From Leifsonia shinshuensis (lineage in GTDB: Bacteria > Actinomycetota > Actinomycetes > Actinomycetales > Microbacteriaceae): a DNA stretch of 64,000 nucleotides. The notes beneath the pieces are model-generated. The model had not been told where the DNA came from. It made no database searches and saw only the letters and a program-made list of their open reading frames with translations. Position numbers and translations under genes: made by a program. Location: contig NZ_JAVDVK010000001.1 of assembly GCF_031456835.1 (NCBI RefSeq), positions 1,798,001 through 1,862,000 of the forward strand. Reading direction: 5' to 3'. The first letter of the stretch is position 1. Each line of letters opens with the position of its first letter. Below are positions 1 through 10,826 of the stretch, in pieces.

Positions 1-485
1 CCGGGGATCCGGCGGATCGCCCAGCCCGACATCGTGAGCAGCCAGGCGAACGCCGCGCTGACCGCCGCCAGCCCGAGGCGGGGCAGAACGTCGGCCGGAG
101 CGGTGGGTATCGCGGCACACACCAGGAGGGCGAAGACGAAGAACAGCGACTGCGGAGGAACGATCTGGAACACCGTGACGAACAGCGTCCCGCCGCCCAC
201 GACCACGACGAGGGCGACCGCGACGAGCGGCAGGGGCTCGCCCGCCACCGCGAGGCCGATTCCCGCCGCGATGCTCACCAGCAGCGCGATCGCGGCGACG
301 GTGAGCGTGCGCACCCGGTACTGGTACGGCTCGTTCCGCCCGTACAGGGCCGTGAAGGCACCGAATGTGGCGTACGCGGTCAGGTCGAGCCGACCGACCG
401 CGAACAGCACCGACAACGGGACGGCGACCGCCAGCGCGGCCCGCAGTCCCACCTCCAGATTCCGGGGACCGGAGACGGCCCTCAC
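1..485 (-). CDS. FUSC-family membrane protein, 5' part only
   Basis: The reading frame starts with GTG at 485 and is still open at the window edge, so only about the first 161 residues are visible. They contain several hydrophobic segments and a short charged stretch, YGRNEPYQYR, typical of the N-terminal half of actinobacterial fusaric-acid-resistance-like (FUSC) integral membrane proteins. Members of this family are implicated in export of aromatic acids; the substrate here is unknown. The start overlaps the stop of the upstream helicase gene as GTGA, which suggests translational coupling. Family assignment is from recalled similarity. The C-terminal half is outside the window. Confidence 0.72.
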   Translation of the reverse strand, partial: MRAVSGPRNLEVGLRAALAVAVPLSVLFAVGRLDLTAYATFGAFTALYGRNEPYQYRVRTLTVAAIALLVSIAAGIGLAVAGEPLPLVAVALVVVVGGGTLFVTVFQIVPPQSLFFVFALLVCAAIPTAPADVLPRLGLAAVSAAFAWLLTMSGWAIRRIP

Positions 486-3034
486 AGCTTGTCGATCGGA
501 GCGATCTTGATGAGGAGCTTCTTCGCGCCCACCTTCTCGAACTGCACGTGCGCGACGCGCTTGGCGCCCTGCCCGGTCACGGCCGTGACGCGGCCCTCGC
601 CGAAGTCGGCGTGCCGGATGCGGTCGCCCGGCTCGAGCTCCAGGTCGCCGTTGTCGCGGACCTTGCCGGTGACCCGGTTCGGCCACTCCGCCTTCGGACG
701 CTCCTGCCGGAACGTCGACGCGGAGAGCGGGTCGTTCCAGCCGCCGGAGCCGTCGCCGGAACCAGCGCCGAGGCCGGGCCGGCGGGCGTTGAGCGCGCGC
801 GACTGCGTGCCACCGCGACCGTTCGCCGAGCCGGGAGACTGCCGCCAGTCGATGAGGTCTGCGGGGATCTCTTGGAGGTAACGGCTGGGCATGGCGACCG
901 CTGTCTCGCCGAACTGCGCGCGGGTCATCGCGAGCGACAGGAAGAGCCGCTTCTTCGCCCGCGTGATGCCCACGTAGAACAGCCGGCGCTCCTCCGCCGG
1001 ACCGCCCGGCTCGTTCGCCGACATCCGGTGCGGGAGGAGGTCCTCCTCGATCCCGGTCAGGAACACGGCGTCGTACTCCAGCCCCTTCGCCGTGTGCAGC
1101 GTCATGAGCGACACGGAGCCGCTCGAGTCGTCGATCTCATCGGCGGCCGCCACGAGCGAGACCTCGGTGAGGAAGTCCACGAGGGTGCCGTCCGGGTTGT
1201 TGCGCGCGAACTCGCGCGTCACCGCGACCAGCTCGTCCACGTTCTCGGCGCGCGCCTCGTCCTGCGGATCGCGGCTGTTGCGCAGCACCTCGAGGTACCC
1301 GCTGCCGTCCAGCAGGAAGGTCAGCACGTCGGCGACCGGCGAGATGCCCGCCGGGTTCGACGGGTCGATCTTCGCCGCCGCCTCGTCGAGCAGGTTCGAC
1401 AGCTGCAGGATCGCGTTGGTGACCTTCGGCCCGAGTCCCAGCGATCCGGCGTCGCGCATCGCCGCCCGGAACGTCAGTCCGTTGTCCTCCGCATAGCTCG
1501 CCAGCTGCGTCTCTGTCGCCGGTCCGATTCCCCGTTTCGGCGTGTTCAGGATGCGGCGGAGCGCGAGCATGTCATCCGGGTTGGCGACCGTGATCAGGTA
1601 CGCCATCGCGTCCTTGATCTCGGCGCGCTCGTAGAACTTCGTGCCGCCCATCACCTTGTAGGGCAGCGCCGACCGGATGAAGATCTCCTCCAGTGCACGC
1701 GTCTGGGCGTTCGTCCGGTAGAAGACGGCGATGTCCTTGTAGTCCATCCCCGCGGAGTGCAGCTTCTCGATCTCGTCGGCGACGAACTGCGCCTCGTCGT
1801 GGCCGGAGTAACCCGTGTAGCCGATGATCTTCTCGCCGTCGCCGACGGCGGTCCACAGCTTCTTGTCCTTGCGGTCGAAGTTGTTCGCGATGACGGCGTT
1901 CGCCGCGCTCAGGATGTTCTGCGTCGACCGGTAGTTCTGCTCCAGCAGCACCACCTTCGCACCGGGGAAGTCGCGCTCGAACTCGACGATGTTGCGGATG
2001 TCCGCCCCGCGGAACGCGTAGATCGACTGGTCCGAGTCGCCGACCACCGTGAGCGACGCAGGCGGGATCAGTCCCGCCGCGTCGCGCAACGGGCGGACGT
2101 TGCGGCCGTGCGCCTCCAGATCGTCGACGATGTCGGGGGCCACCGGCATGGTCAGCTCGCGGATCAGCGAGTACTGAGCGTGGTTCGTGTCCTGGTACTC
2201 GTCGACGAGGATGTGCCGGAAGCGGCTCTGATACAGGGCGGCGACCCGCGGGAACGCGCGGAACAGGTACACCGTCTCGGCGATCAGGTCGTCGAAGTCG
2301 AACGCGTTGGCCCGGCGGAGCTCGCGCGTGTACTGACGGAAGATCTCGAGGAACATGACCTCTTGCGGGTCGCTCAGGTTGGCGGACCGCGCGTGGGTCT
2401 CGAGATCGGTCAGCTCGTTCTTCAGCTTCGAGATGCGGTTGGCCGCGCCTCCCACCGTGAAGCCGAGTGTGTCGGCGTCGAGTTCCTTGATGATGCGCTT
2501 GAGGAGGGCCCGGCTGTCGCCCGAGTCGTAGATCGTGAAGCTCGGGGTCTTGCCGATCGTCTCGGCCTCGCGCCGCAGGATGCGCACGCACGCGGAGTGG
2601 AAGGTCGAGATCCACATGCCCTGCGCCTTGCCGCCGAGCAGCTGCTCGACGCGCTCGCGCATCTCGTTCGCGGCCTTGTTCGTGAACGTGATCGCCAGGA
2701 TCTCGCTCGGCCACGCCTCGCGGCTCTCGATGAGCCCGGCGATGCGGCGGGTGAGCACGCTGGTCTTGCCGGAGCCGGCGCCGGCCACGATGAGCAGCGC
2801 CTGCCCGCGGTACTCGGCCGCTTCGCGCTGCTGCGGGTTGAGGCCGGCGAACAGCCGCTCGCTCGGCCCGCGCCAGTGCCCGGAACCCTCCTGACCGGCA
2901 CCGGACCCGCCCGAGCCTCCGCCCGAGCGGCTCCCCTCGGCCGGGGTGCGGTCCGCACCGTCGCCCTGCCACCCGTCCAGGATGATCGGGACGGAGGAGG
3001 GGGTGGTCTGCGGGGCGTCGGGGAGGCTCGTCAT
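482..3034 (-). CDS. pcrA: ATP-dependent DNA helicase PcrA/UvrD (superfamily 1A)
   Basis: This is a 3'-5' DNA helicase used in repair and in clearing replication-transcription conflicts. All key SF1 motifs are visible in order: Walker A GAGSGKT near residue 85, motif II VDEYQDT, GDSDQSIYAFRGADI (motif III), LEQNYRST (IV), TLHTAKGLEYD (V) and FYVGITRAKKRL (VI). The last 45 residues (GDRIRHADFGEGRV onwards) match the Tudor-like C-terminal domain of PcrA that contacts RNA polymerase. Length is 850 aa from the ATG at 3034, which has GGAG just upstream. An in-frame ATG at 3067 would add 11 residues but has no ribosome-binding site. The residues before the helicase core are Gly/Ser rich and probably disordered. 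Confidence 0.95.
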   Translation of the reverse strand: MTSLPDAPQTTPSSVPIILDGWQGDGADRTPAEGSRSGGGSGGSGAGQEGSGHWRGPSERLFAGLNPQQREAAEYRGQALLIVAGAGSGKTSVLTRRIAGLIESREAWPSEILAITFTNKAANEMRERVEQLLGGKAQGMWISTFHSACVRILRREAETIGKTPSFTIYDSGDSRALLKRIIKELDADTLGFTVGGAANRISKLKNELTDLETHARSANLSDPQEVMFLEIFRQYTRELRRANAFDFDDLIAETVYLFRAFPRVAALYQSRFRHILVDEYQDTNHAQYSLIRELTMPVAPDIVDDLEAHGRNVRPLRDAAGLIPPASLTVVGDSDQSIYAFRGADIRNIVEFERDFPGAKVVLLEQNYRSTQNILSAANAVIANNFDRKDKKLWTAVGDGEKIIGYTGYSGHDEAQFVADEIEKLHSAGMDYKDIAVFYRTNAQTRALEEIFIRSALPYKVMGGTKFYERAEIKDAMAYLITVANPDDMLALRRILNTPKRGIGPATETQLASYAEDNGLTFRAAMRDAGSLGLGPKVTNAILQLSNLLDEAAAKIDPSNPAGISPVADVLTFLLDGSGYLEVLRNSRDPQDEARAENVDELVAVTREFARNNPDGTLVDFLTEVSLVAAADEIDDSSGSVSLMTLHTAKGLEYDAVFLTGIEEDLLPHRMSANEPGGPAEERRLFYVGITRAKKRLFLSLAMTRAQFGETAVAMPSRYLQEIPADLIDWRQSPGSANGRGGTQSRALNARRPGLGAGSGDGSGGWNDPLSASTFRQERPKAEWPNRVTGKVRDNGDLELEPGDRIRHADFGEGRVTAVTGQGAKRVAHVQFEKVGAKKLLIKIAPIDKL

Positions 3035-3148
3035 GTCTCCGTCGATTTTAGTCGCTGCCACCGTCATTCGGCCGGGAGTCCCCCGCGCCCGGTCCCGCGG
3101 CGCCCGCCACGCCCGCGGCGCCTGCGACGCCCGCGGCCCCTGTGCCGC

Positions 3149-4258
3149 TCAGCGGTTGTCGCGCACCGACACTGCGAGGTCGGGATGATCGGCGAAGACC
3201 CCGTCCACCCCCGAGTGGAGGAGGATCGAGTAGTAGCGGCGCCAATCGCCCCATTCGGTGTCCGTCGACGAGGTGCGGAACTCGGGGGGCAGCATGCCGT
3301 TCTCGGGCCGGAGCGTCCAGCAGAACACGGCGAGTCCGGCCGAGTGCGCCAGGTCGACCAGATCCGAGGTCACCGCTCCGACGTCGGCCGCGTCCTCCTC
3401 GCCGAACAGGGCGACCGAGACGGACCCCGACGACAGCACCTGGCTGGTCTCCACGCTGATGCCGTCGACCCGGTGCGCGGGCGACGCCGCCGCCGATCCG
3501 AGCGCGTAGAGCCCGCGCAGGCTGACATCGGTGTCGTAGCCGGGAGCGGACGATCCCAGCGCGGCCACCCGGTCCGCCGGCGCTCCCGAGCTCTCGACGA
3601 GGTAGACCCGGCGTCCCCGGAAACCGCGGTCGTGCAGTGTGCCGAGCACGGTCCGCTCGAAGCTCTCGACGACGACTCCCGACCGGTCGTTCCAGCCCGC
3701 GTCCGCGAGCTCCGCCAGGAACAGCTCGTCGAGCGGGAGCCCGGCGGCCGCGAAGTACGTCGCGTGCTTCAGCTCGGCGACGAGTCCGGGCGACCCGGGC
3801 GTGGTCCTGCCGCCGCCATCGCGGCCGCCGCCGTCGCGGCCGGCCGCCTCGGCCGTGCGGTCGATCAGCTCGAGCAGGTCGCGAAGCCGCAGCAGCGGGT
3901 AGTGCCCGTCGAAGGTGGAGCTCGCCTGACGCAGCTTCGGGATGCGCTCCCGCGCACGCAGGACGGAGAGCTCCGCCCACGTGAAGTCCTCCGTGAACCA
4001 CCCCGTCAGCTCGACGCCGTCGACCTCCTTGGTCGTGCGCCGGTCGGCGAACTCGGGATGGTCGGCCACATCGGTCGTCCCGGAGATCTCGTTCTCATGG
4101 CGGAGCACCAGGACGCCGTCGCGGGTGGCCACGATGTCCGGCTCCACGGCATCCGCCCCGAGCTGGAAGGCCAGCTCGTAGGAACCGCGCGTGTGCTCGG
4201 GCCGGTACCCGGGGGCACCCCGGTGCCCGATGACCACGGGGGCGGTTCGAGCTCGCAT
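3149..4258 (-). CDS. glycerophosphodiester phosphodiesterase
   Basis: The gene encodes a GDPD-family enzyme that hydrolyses glycerophosphodiesters to glycerol 3-phosphate and an alcohol. The N-terminus carries the family signature GHRGAPGYRPEHTRGS near residue 12, followed by GADAVEPDIVATRDGVLVLRH, with the catalytic His and the metal-binding Glu/Asp pair. The product is 369 aa, a normal length for actinobacterial members. It has no signal peptide, so a cytoplasmic enzyme is likely. It could feed glycerol 3-phosphate to GlpD, encoded 7 kb away, but the two genes are not in one operon. A Gly/Arg-rich low-complexity stretch lies around residue 145. Substrate preference cannot be read from the sequence. 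Confidence 0.92.
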   Translation of the reverse strand: MRARTAPVVIGHRGAPGYRPEHTRGSYELAFQLGADAVEPDIVATRDGVLVLRHENEISGTTDVADHPEFADRRTTKEVDGVELTGWFTEDFTWAELSVLRARERIPKLRQASSTFDGHYPLLRLRDLLELIDRTAEAAGRDGGGRDGGGRTTPGSPGLVAELKHATYFAAAGLPLDELFLAELADAGWNDRSGVVVESFERTVLGTLHDRGFRGRRVYLVESSGAPADRVAALGSSAPGYDTDVSLRGLYALGSAAASPAHRVDGISVETSQVLSSGSVSVALFGEEDAADVGAVTSDLVDLAHSAGLAVFCWTLRPENGMLPPEFRTSSTDTEWGDWRRYYSILLHSGVDGVFADHPDLAVSVRDNR

Positions 4259-4311
4259 GGCCCGATCCTAGCCGGGCGCCACGCCGCGCCCGGGGATGCC
4301 AGAATCGTCCC

Positions 4312-4866
4312 GTGCCCGCCGACCCGAACGCGACCGCCGCCACGTCATGGACGGAGCCCGCCTCGCGGCTCCCCCTCCGCTGGGGCTCCTACCGTGCGCG
4401 TCTGGTGACGGGCCTCGCCATGCTCGTGGTGGGCACCGCGTGCGTCCTCGCGACGACCGCCTACAGCCTCCCTCTGCTGCTCGTCGGGTCGCTGATGCAG
4501 CCCGCCGGCTGGGCCGTCCTGCCGTCGACCATCGGGCGCCGCGTCGCCGTCGCACTCCCGGTGCTCGGCTTCACCTGGCTCATGCTCGGCGGCGCCGGCT
4601 TCGCCTGGTGCTACGCCGTCCCCCTCGCCGCGTGGCTGCTGGTGCGGCTCCGCCCCCTGGTCTCCTTCGTCGTGCTGCTGCTGCCGATCGGATGGAGCAT
4701 CGTCCTCCCCTCGTTCGTGCGCTACTACGGGCAGGGCTGGATCACGATCCTGTCGTGCAGCGTGATCATCGTGGCCGCCGCCTGGCTCGCGCGTTGGATC
4801 GCGATCCGGGCGGATTCATGGCAATCTGTCAGAACTCTCAGGAAAGAAACGAATAGATTGGACTGA
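4312..4866 (+). CDS. small multi-pass membrane protein of unknown function
   Basis: The 184-aa product starts at a GTG at 4312 and lies head-to-head with the phosphodiesterase gene. About five hydrophobic segments run from residue 30 to 165, after a polar N-terminus of about 25 residues and before a basic C-terminal tail (RTLRKETNRLD). I recognise no catalytic motif and no named family. The gene sits 42 bp upstream of the Bax-inhibitor-1-like gene on the same strand, so the two may be cotranscribed. Coding potential is supported by strong GC bias at third positions and by the membrane-protein composition. Confidence 0.7.
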   Translation: MPADPNATAATSWTEPASRLPLRWGSYRARLVTGLAMLVVGTACVLATTAYSLPLLLVGSLMQPAGWAVLPSTIGRRVAVALPVLGFTWLMLGGAGFAWCYAVPLAAWLLVRLRPLVSFVVLLLPIGWSIVLPSFVRYYGQGWITILSCSVIIVAAAWLARWIAIRADSWQSVRTLRKETNRLD

Positions 4867-4908
4867 CACGACCGCACCCGCCTGCGGTCCCCTAAGAACG
4901 AGGAGCTC

Positions 4909-5700
4909 ATGGCACTCAGTAACCCGGCCTTCTCCACGAACCCGGCGTTCTCCAACAACGGCCAGGCCGCCACGGTCTCGGCCGAGAACCTGGAGCAGAT
5001 GTACCAGGCGCCGTCCGCGACGTCGGTCGACACCGACCGCATGACGGTCGAGGACTCGATCGTCAAGACCGCGATCTGCTTCGTCCTCCTGCTCGCCGGC
5101 GCCGGCATCGGCTGGTTCGTCCCCGCCCTCGCCCTCCCGGCCGCGATCATCGGCTTCGTCCTGGCGCTGGTCAACATCTTCAAGCGCCGCCCCGTGCCCG
5201 CGCTCATTCTCGGCTACTCGTTCGCGCAGGGCATCTTCCTCGGCGCGATCTCGATGGTCTTCGAGGCGCAGTGGTCCGGCATCGTCATCCAGGCCGTCAT
5301 CGCCACCTTCGCGGTCGTCGGTGTGACGCTCGCGCTCTTCGCGTCGGGCAAGATCCGCGCCTCCGCCAAGGCGACCAAGGTCTTCCTGATCGCGATGTTC
5401 GGGTACCTGGCCTACTCGCTGGTCAACCTCGTCCTGATGTGGACCGGCGCCACCAACGGCGCCTTCGGCCTCAACAGCGTCGAGCTCGGCAACACCGGCA
5501 TCAAGCTCGGCCTGATCATCGGCCTGCTCGTCGTCATCCTCGGCGCGTACTCGCTGGTGCTCGACTTCGACGCGATCAAGCAGGGCGTCGCCAACCGCGC
5601 CCCCCGCATCTACGGCTGGTCCGGCGCCTTCGGCATCATGGTCACCGTCATCTGGCTGTACCTCGAGATCCTGCGCATGCTCGCCATCAGCCGCGACTAA
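4909..5700 (+). CDS. Bax inhibitor-1/YccA-family membrane protein
   Basis: This 263-aa integral membrane protein has seven predicted transmembrane segments between residues 45 and 260, after a polar Asn/Ser-rich N-terminus (NPAFSTNPAFSN) of about 40 residues. The spacing and residues, such as ALILGYSFAQGIFLGAIS near residue 100, match the bacterial YccA/BI-1 group (UPF0005). The role in actinobacteria is not established; family members are implicated in ion leak and stress. A good ribosome-binding site (GAGGAG) precedes the ATG, and a strong terminator hairpin follows the stop codon. Confidence 0.9.
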   Translation: MALSNPAFSTNPAFSNNGQAATVSAENLEQMYQAPSATSVDTDRMTVEDSIVKTAICFVLLLAGAGIGWFVPALALPAAIIGFVLALVNIFKRRPVPALILGYSFAQGIFLGAISMVFEAQWSGIVIQAVIATFAVVGVTLALFASGKIRASAKATKVFLIAMFGYLAYSLVNLVLMWTGATNGAFGLNSVELGNTGIKLGLIIGLLVVILGAYSLVLDFDAIKQGVANRAPRIYGWSGAFGIMVTVIWLYLEILRMLAISRD

Positions 5701-5718
5701 TCGCATAAGCAAACGACG

Positions 5719-5751
5719 AAGGCCCGGGATGCTCACCGCATCCCGGGCCTT
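5719..5751. terminator. bidirectional intrinsic terminator
   Basis: A perfect 13-bp stem with arms AAGGCCCGGGATG and CATCCCGGGCCTT and a 7-nt loop lies between the convergent BI-1-like gene and guaA. T-rich bases follow in both directions, so it can stop transcription from both sides. Confidence 0.9.
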
Positions 5752-5783
5752 CTCGCGTCGACGCTTCTCGCGTCAGCGGGAGG

Positions 5784-7397
<1,614 letters not shown>

Positions 7398-7422
7398 CGG
7401 ATCGGGCCTCCTGGAATCTTCG

Positions 7423-7872
7423 CTAATTTGTCGCCTCCGCGAGGGTCGTGGCCTCGGCCTCCCGGCCGGCCAGGTAGGACCTCACCTGCTTGGTGATGCG
7501 CGCCTCCACGAAGAAGGACAGGAAGGGCACCACGCCGCCGAGGGCGATCATGATGAACTTCGAGAACGGCCAGCGCATCAGGCTCCACAGGCGGAAGTCT
7601 GAGAACAGGTACACGACGTAGAGCCAGCCGTGCAGGATCAGGATGCCGGTGCTCAGGTCGACGCCGGTCGGCGCGACCGCGGTCTTCACCGGCACGAAGG
7701 TCAGCGCCCCGTAGTTGCTGAAGGCGAAGAGCTCGTAGCCGAGCCCGTACTTCACGACCATCTCGGCGCACAGCAGGAGCAGCATGATGCCCGTGACGTA
7801 CGCGAACACCTGGTAGAACCGGAGCGCCCCGCGGATCTTCGGGAAGTCTTCGAGCTTGGGAGCGAGGGGCAT
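7423..7872 (-). CDS. DUF3817 integral membrane protein
   Basis: The 149-aa product has three hydrophobic segments, near residues 22-42, 78-98 and 107-127, arranged as in the actinobacterial DUF3817 family (pattern [16 protein letters not shown], then [15 protein letters not shown]). Function is unknown. It lies 4 bp after the SURF1 gene and 25 bp before guaA, so it is probably in the same transcript. In this family, pairing with cytochrome-oxidase assembly or guaA genes is common in actinobacteria as far as I recall. The C-terminal tail is acidic and probably cytoplasmic. Confidence 0.85.
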   Translation of the reverse strand: MPLAPKLEDFPKIRGALRFYQVFAYVTGIMLLLLCAEMVVKYGLGYELFAFSNYGALTFVPVKTAVAPTGVDLSTGILILHGWLYVVYLFSDFRLWSLMRWPFSKFIMIALGGVVPFLSFFVEARITKQVRSYLAGREAEATTLAEATN

Positions 7873-7876
7873 GAGG

Positions 7877-8668
7877 CTATTCTACGTTCCCCGCGGTGGC
7901 GGATTCCTGCGCTGAGAGCTCCCGCAGCTCGTCCTCCTTCTGCTTGGCGTCCTTCACCAGGCGGTACCAGAGGAACACCGCGAAACCGGCGAAGATGATC
8001 CACTCGGCGGCGTAGAAGACGTTCAGCCAGTTGAGCTCCGTCTGCGCGATCGGCGGCGGCGAATAGATCTGCACGAGCCCCTCGGGCGCACCCCGCTGCA
8101 CGACGTACGAGGCGTAGACGTCCATGCCGTCCACGCCGGTCCACAGGTTGTAGAGCTGGCCGACGCCGAGGCTGGTCATCCCGGTCGGGTCCTTCTCCTT
8201 GTCGTCCGGCAGCTGCGGCTGCTCGTCGGGGAGGATGCGCCCCACGATCGGTTGCGGGGTCGCCGGCTCCTCGGCGAGCCGCGCGATTGCGGCGCGCGCG
8301 GTCGGCTCGTCGGCCGCCCAGCCGCGCGCCACGGCGAGCGCCGCCTGACTGCCGTCCGGCCGCTCGACGTTCGCGTGCCCGACGACCCACCAGCCGCTGG
8401 CGCCCTTGTTGAGACGGCCGTGCAGCAGCTGGTAGTCCCCCGGCACGAACGTGCCGGTGAACGAGACGAGCTGGCCGACGGCCACGTCGCGCAGCGGCGC
8501 CCCGGGGCCCGCGACCTTCGCGAGCGGCAGCACCGTCTCGGTCGGAGCCTCCACCGCTTTGCCGGACTCGACGGCGCGCTCGAGCTGCCACTGCCCGAGC
8601 CAGGCGAAACCGGCGGCGAGGAGCAGGGCGAAGACCAGCGCCGCGATCCAGCGCGGGCGCAGCATCAT
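7877..8668 (-). CDS. SURF1-family cytochrome c oxidase assembly protein
   Basis: This is a 263-aa membrane protein with the SURF1 layout: one transmembrane helix near the N-terminus (residues 8-26, ending LGQWQLERA), a large external domain, and a second helix near residues 218-238 (YAAEWIIFAGFAVFLWYRLV). The pattern WQ..R after the first helix and the ..NW.N.FYAAEW.IFAG.. motif are typical. SURF1 proteins help insert haem a into cytochrome aa3 oxidase. The C-terminus is basic/acidic and cytoplasmic. The gap to the antiporter gene upstream is 56 bp. Confidence 0.9.
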   Translation of the reverse strand: MMLRPRWIAALVFALLLAAGFAWLGQWQLERAVESGKAVEAPTETVLPLAKVAGPGAPLRDVAVGQLVSFTGTFVPGDYQLLHGRLNKGASGWWVVGHANVERPDGSQAALAVARGWAADEPTARAAIARLAEEPATPQPIVGRILPDEQPQLPDDKEKDPTGMTSLGVGQLYNLWTGVDGMDVYASYVVQRGAPEGLVQIYSPPPIAQTELNWLNVFYAAEWIIFAGFAVFLWYRLVKDAKQKEDELRELSAQESATAGNVE

Positions 8669-8724
8669 CTGGAAGAGGGTGGTGGGGCGGTCGGCCGCGG
8701 ACCCTCCCGTGGTGGTGTCGATCG

Positions 8725-10101
8725 TCAGTCCCGTTCCCGTTCGCCGCTCATGTCCTGCTGCATGGCCTGCTCCACCATCCGGTCGACGGCCTGCCGCGTC
8801 TCGTCCGCGCTCGCGTGCTCGCGCCGCGGGGCGGGGTCGGAGCCGGGATCGGCGGTCGCCGCCTCCACGAGCGCGATCTCCTCGTCGAGCATGGGATCGC
8901 GCGTCTTCTTCCTCTTCCGCCGGCGCTCCTTCTTCGGCCCGGACCGTAGGATCATCGCACCGATCTTCTCGGAGTTCGCTGCGAGGATCGGCCCCAGCAC
9001 GGCCATGATCAGCACGTACAGCCCGGCGAACGGCTGGATGCGCTCATCCAGCCCCGCGGCGAGCGACAGCGTCGCGAGGATCAGCGCGAATTCGCCCCGG
9101 TTCTGCAGGATCACCGTCGTGTTGATGCCGGCCTGCACCCCCAGCCCGTTGATCCACGCCACGAACTGCCCGGCGGCGATGTTCAGCACGATGGTCAGGC
9201 CCACGGCGACCAGCACCGGGACGAGCACCGACGGGAACTGCGCGGGGTTGAGGGCGAGCCCGAAGTTGAGGAAGAAGAAGGCGGCGAATACGTCCCGCAG
9301 CGGGATGGCGATCTGCTCGATCTTGTTGCGGTACTTCGTCGCCCCGAGCACGAGCCCGATCAGGAACGCGCCGATCGCATCCGTGACCCCGAGCAGCTCG
9401 CCGATGCCCGCGAACAGCACGGCGAACCCGAAGAACAGGATGGTGAAGAGCTCGTCGTCCTTCGTGCGGAACAGCCGCGAGACGAACCGGCCGCCGAAGC
9501 GGGCGATCGTGAACATCACGACCAGGAAGACGAAGGCGATCGTCAGCTTGCCGACCACCGGCCAGAAGTCGGTCTCACCGCTCAGCACCACGGAGACGAT
9601 GGCGAGGTAGATCGCGATGAAGATGTCCTCGACGACGGTGACGCCCAGGATCATCGGCGTCTCGGTGTTGGCCAGGCGCCGCAGCTCGATGAGCAGCTTC
9701 GTGACGATCGCGGACGACGACGTGGCGGTCATCCCGGCGATGATGAGCGCCTCCCGGGTGCCCCAGCCGACCATGAAGCCGAACACGAGGCCGACCCCCA
9801 TGTTGATGAGGATGTACGACCCGCCGGAGACGATCAGCTTGCCGAAGTTGCCGAAGAACTCGTCCTGGTCGAACTCCAGCCCGAGATTGAACAGCAGCAG
9901 GATGAGCCCGAAGATCGCGATGAGCTCGATGTAGTCGCTGTCGAAGTTCAGCGGGAACCAGCCGGTGTGCGGGCTCGCCAGCAGACCGACGATCATGTAG
10001 ATGGGGATCGCGGGGAGACCGACCAGCTTGCCGAGGCGGCCCAGCACGTACGCGACGAGCAGGAGCAGTCCGAGAACGATGAGGTCTTCGCCGAGATGCA
10101 T
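8725..10101 (-). CDS. cation/proton antiporter, CPA2 (KefB/KhtU-like) membrane subunit
   Basis: The 458-aa protein has about twelve transmembrane helices in residues 5-375, with the Na+/H+-exchanger fold residues typical of CPA2 members, including LLLFNLGLEFD near residue 70 and SSSAIVTKLL near residue 130. It lacks a fused TrkA-N/RCK domain. The C-terminal 80 residues are charged and cytoplasmic (a run of basic residues ending RKRKKTRD). The gene upstream encodes a separate RCK_C protein, starting 6 bp away, so the pair resembles the Bacillus KhtTU K+/H+ antiporter. The transported ion (K+, Na+ or NH4+) is inferred, not shown. Confidence 0.88.
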   Translation of the reverse strand: MHLGEDLIVLGLLLLVAYVLGRLGKLVGLPAIPIYMIVGLLASPHTGWFPLNFDSDYIELIAIFGLILLLFNLGLEFDQDEFFGNFGKLIVSGGSYILINMGVGLVFGFMVGWGTREALIIAGMTATSSSAIVTKLLIELRRLANTETPMILGVTVVEDIFIAIYLAIVSVVLSGETDFWPVVGKLTIAFVFLVVMFTIARFGGRFVSRLFRTKDDELFTILFFGFAVLFAGIGELLGVTDAIGAFLIGLVLGATKYRNKIEQIAIPLRDVFAAFFFLNFGLALNPAQFPSVLVPVLVAVGLTIVLNIAAGQFVAWINGLGVQAGINTTVILQNRGEFALILATLSLAAGLDERIQPFAGLYVLIMAVLGPILAANSEKIGAMILRSGPKKERRRKRKKTRDPMLDEEIALVEAATADPGSDPAPRREHASADETRQAVDRMVEQAMQQDMSGERERD

Positions 10102-10107
10102 CGTCGA

Positions 10108-10641
10108 TCAGCCTCCGGGCGGAGCGTCGGCGGCGACCCGGGAGGCGACTTCGCCCGTGCGGAAGAACGAGAAGGCCTTGGCGACCTTCTCCGGTGTGCC
10201 CGCGACGACCAGGGTGTCGCCGGGGAAGACCTTGAAGTCGGGAGCGGGCGCCGGGTTCGCGGAGTCCCCGCGCACGACTGCGACGACGGTCAGACCGACG
10301 AAACCGCGGTCACCGGGGGCGCCGAGCTGCTGCCCCGCGATGTGGTCGTCGTAGTCGACGGTGAACCAGTCGATGCTCAGGCCCGGGATCTGGTCGAGCG
10401 CCGTCAGCGTCTCGGTGATCTGCGTGCCGCCGAGCAGCTCCGCCAGGGTGTGCGCCTCGTCCTCGTTGAGCCGCAGCGAGACCTTGGTCACGTCGCTGCC
10501 GTCCTCGTGGTCCGAGAACGTGATGAGGTCGCTGTGACCGGACCGGTGCGCGATGACGCCGACCTTGCCGCCATCGTCGGTCACGAATGTGTGCAGCACC
10601 CCCACCCCGGGGAGCTTGACCCGCCGAACGTCTACCATCAT
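10108..10641 (-). CDS. RCK_C (TrkA-C) regulatory subunit of the antiporter, KhtT-like
   Basis: This 177-aa soluble protein has an N-terminal domain of about 70 residues (VRRVKLPGVGVLHTF) and a C-terminal RCK_C/TrkA-C domain from about residue 85 to 165, including FPGDTLVVAGTPEKV. In the KhtT family this domain binds a ligand such as a nucleotide and gates the membrane partner. The gene ends 6 bp before the antiporter gene and must be cotranscribed with it. The 68-bp palindromic repeat lies upstream of its start. The ligand is unknown. Confidence 0.86.
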   Translation of the reverse strand: MMVDVRRVKLPGVGVLHTFVTDDGGKVGVIAHRSGHSDLITFSDHEDGSDVTKVSLRLNEDEAHTLAELLGGTQITETLTALDQIPGLSIDWFTVDYDDHIAGQQLGAPGDRGFVGLTVVAVVRGDSANPAPAPDFKVFPGDTLVVAGTPEKVAKAFSFFRTGEVASRVAADAPPGG

Positions 10642-10733
10642 CCGTCTCCATCCACCGGGTTCGCCGGCATAAGGGGAGTGAGCCTCCAGTCTATCGAAGG
10701 CACGCGGACCCCCTCCGGCGCCGGCGCCAGACG

Positions 10734-10801
10734 TGACTGCGGCGTCCCGTCACGACTGCGGCGGGTCGAGCCCACGCAGTCGTTCCGGGACGCCGCAGTC
10801 G
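10734..10801. repeat. 68-bp palindromic intergenic repeat, copy D
   Basis: This element lies downstream of glpD and upstream of the RCK_C gene. Its outer arms are GACTGCGGCGTCCCG and CGGGACGCCGCAGTC, and its inner arms ACGACTGCG and CGCAGTCGT enclose a GC-rich loop. It has the same length and outer sequence as three other copies in the window. The inner arm differs from the other copies at both sides of the stem, so pairing is kept. Confidence 0.85.
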
Positions 10802-10826
10802 CTGGAGGCGACGCTCGGCGGAGCGG

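Noticed and set aside
365..4408. A 1347-codon open frame on the plus strand.
   Set aside because: It is antisense to the PcrA helicase and phosphodiesterase genes, rich in Arg/Leu/Asp and has no family; such frames are common at high GC.
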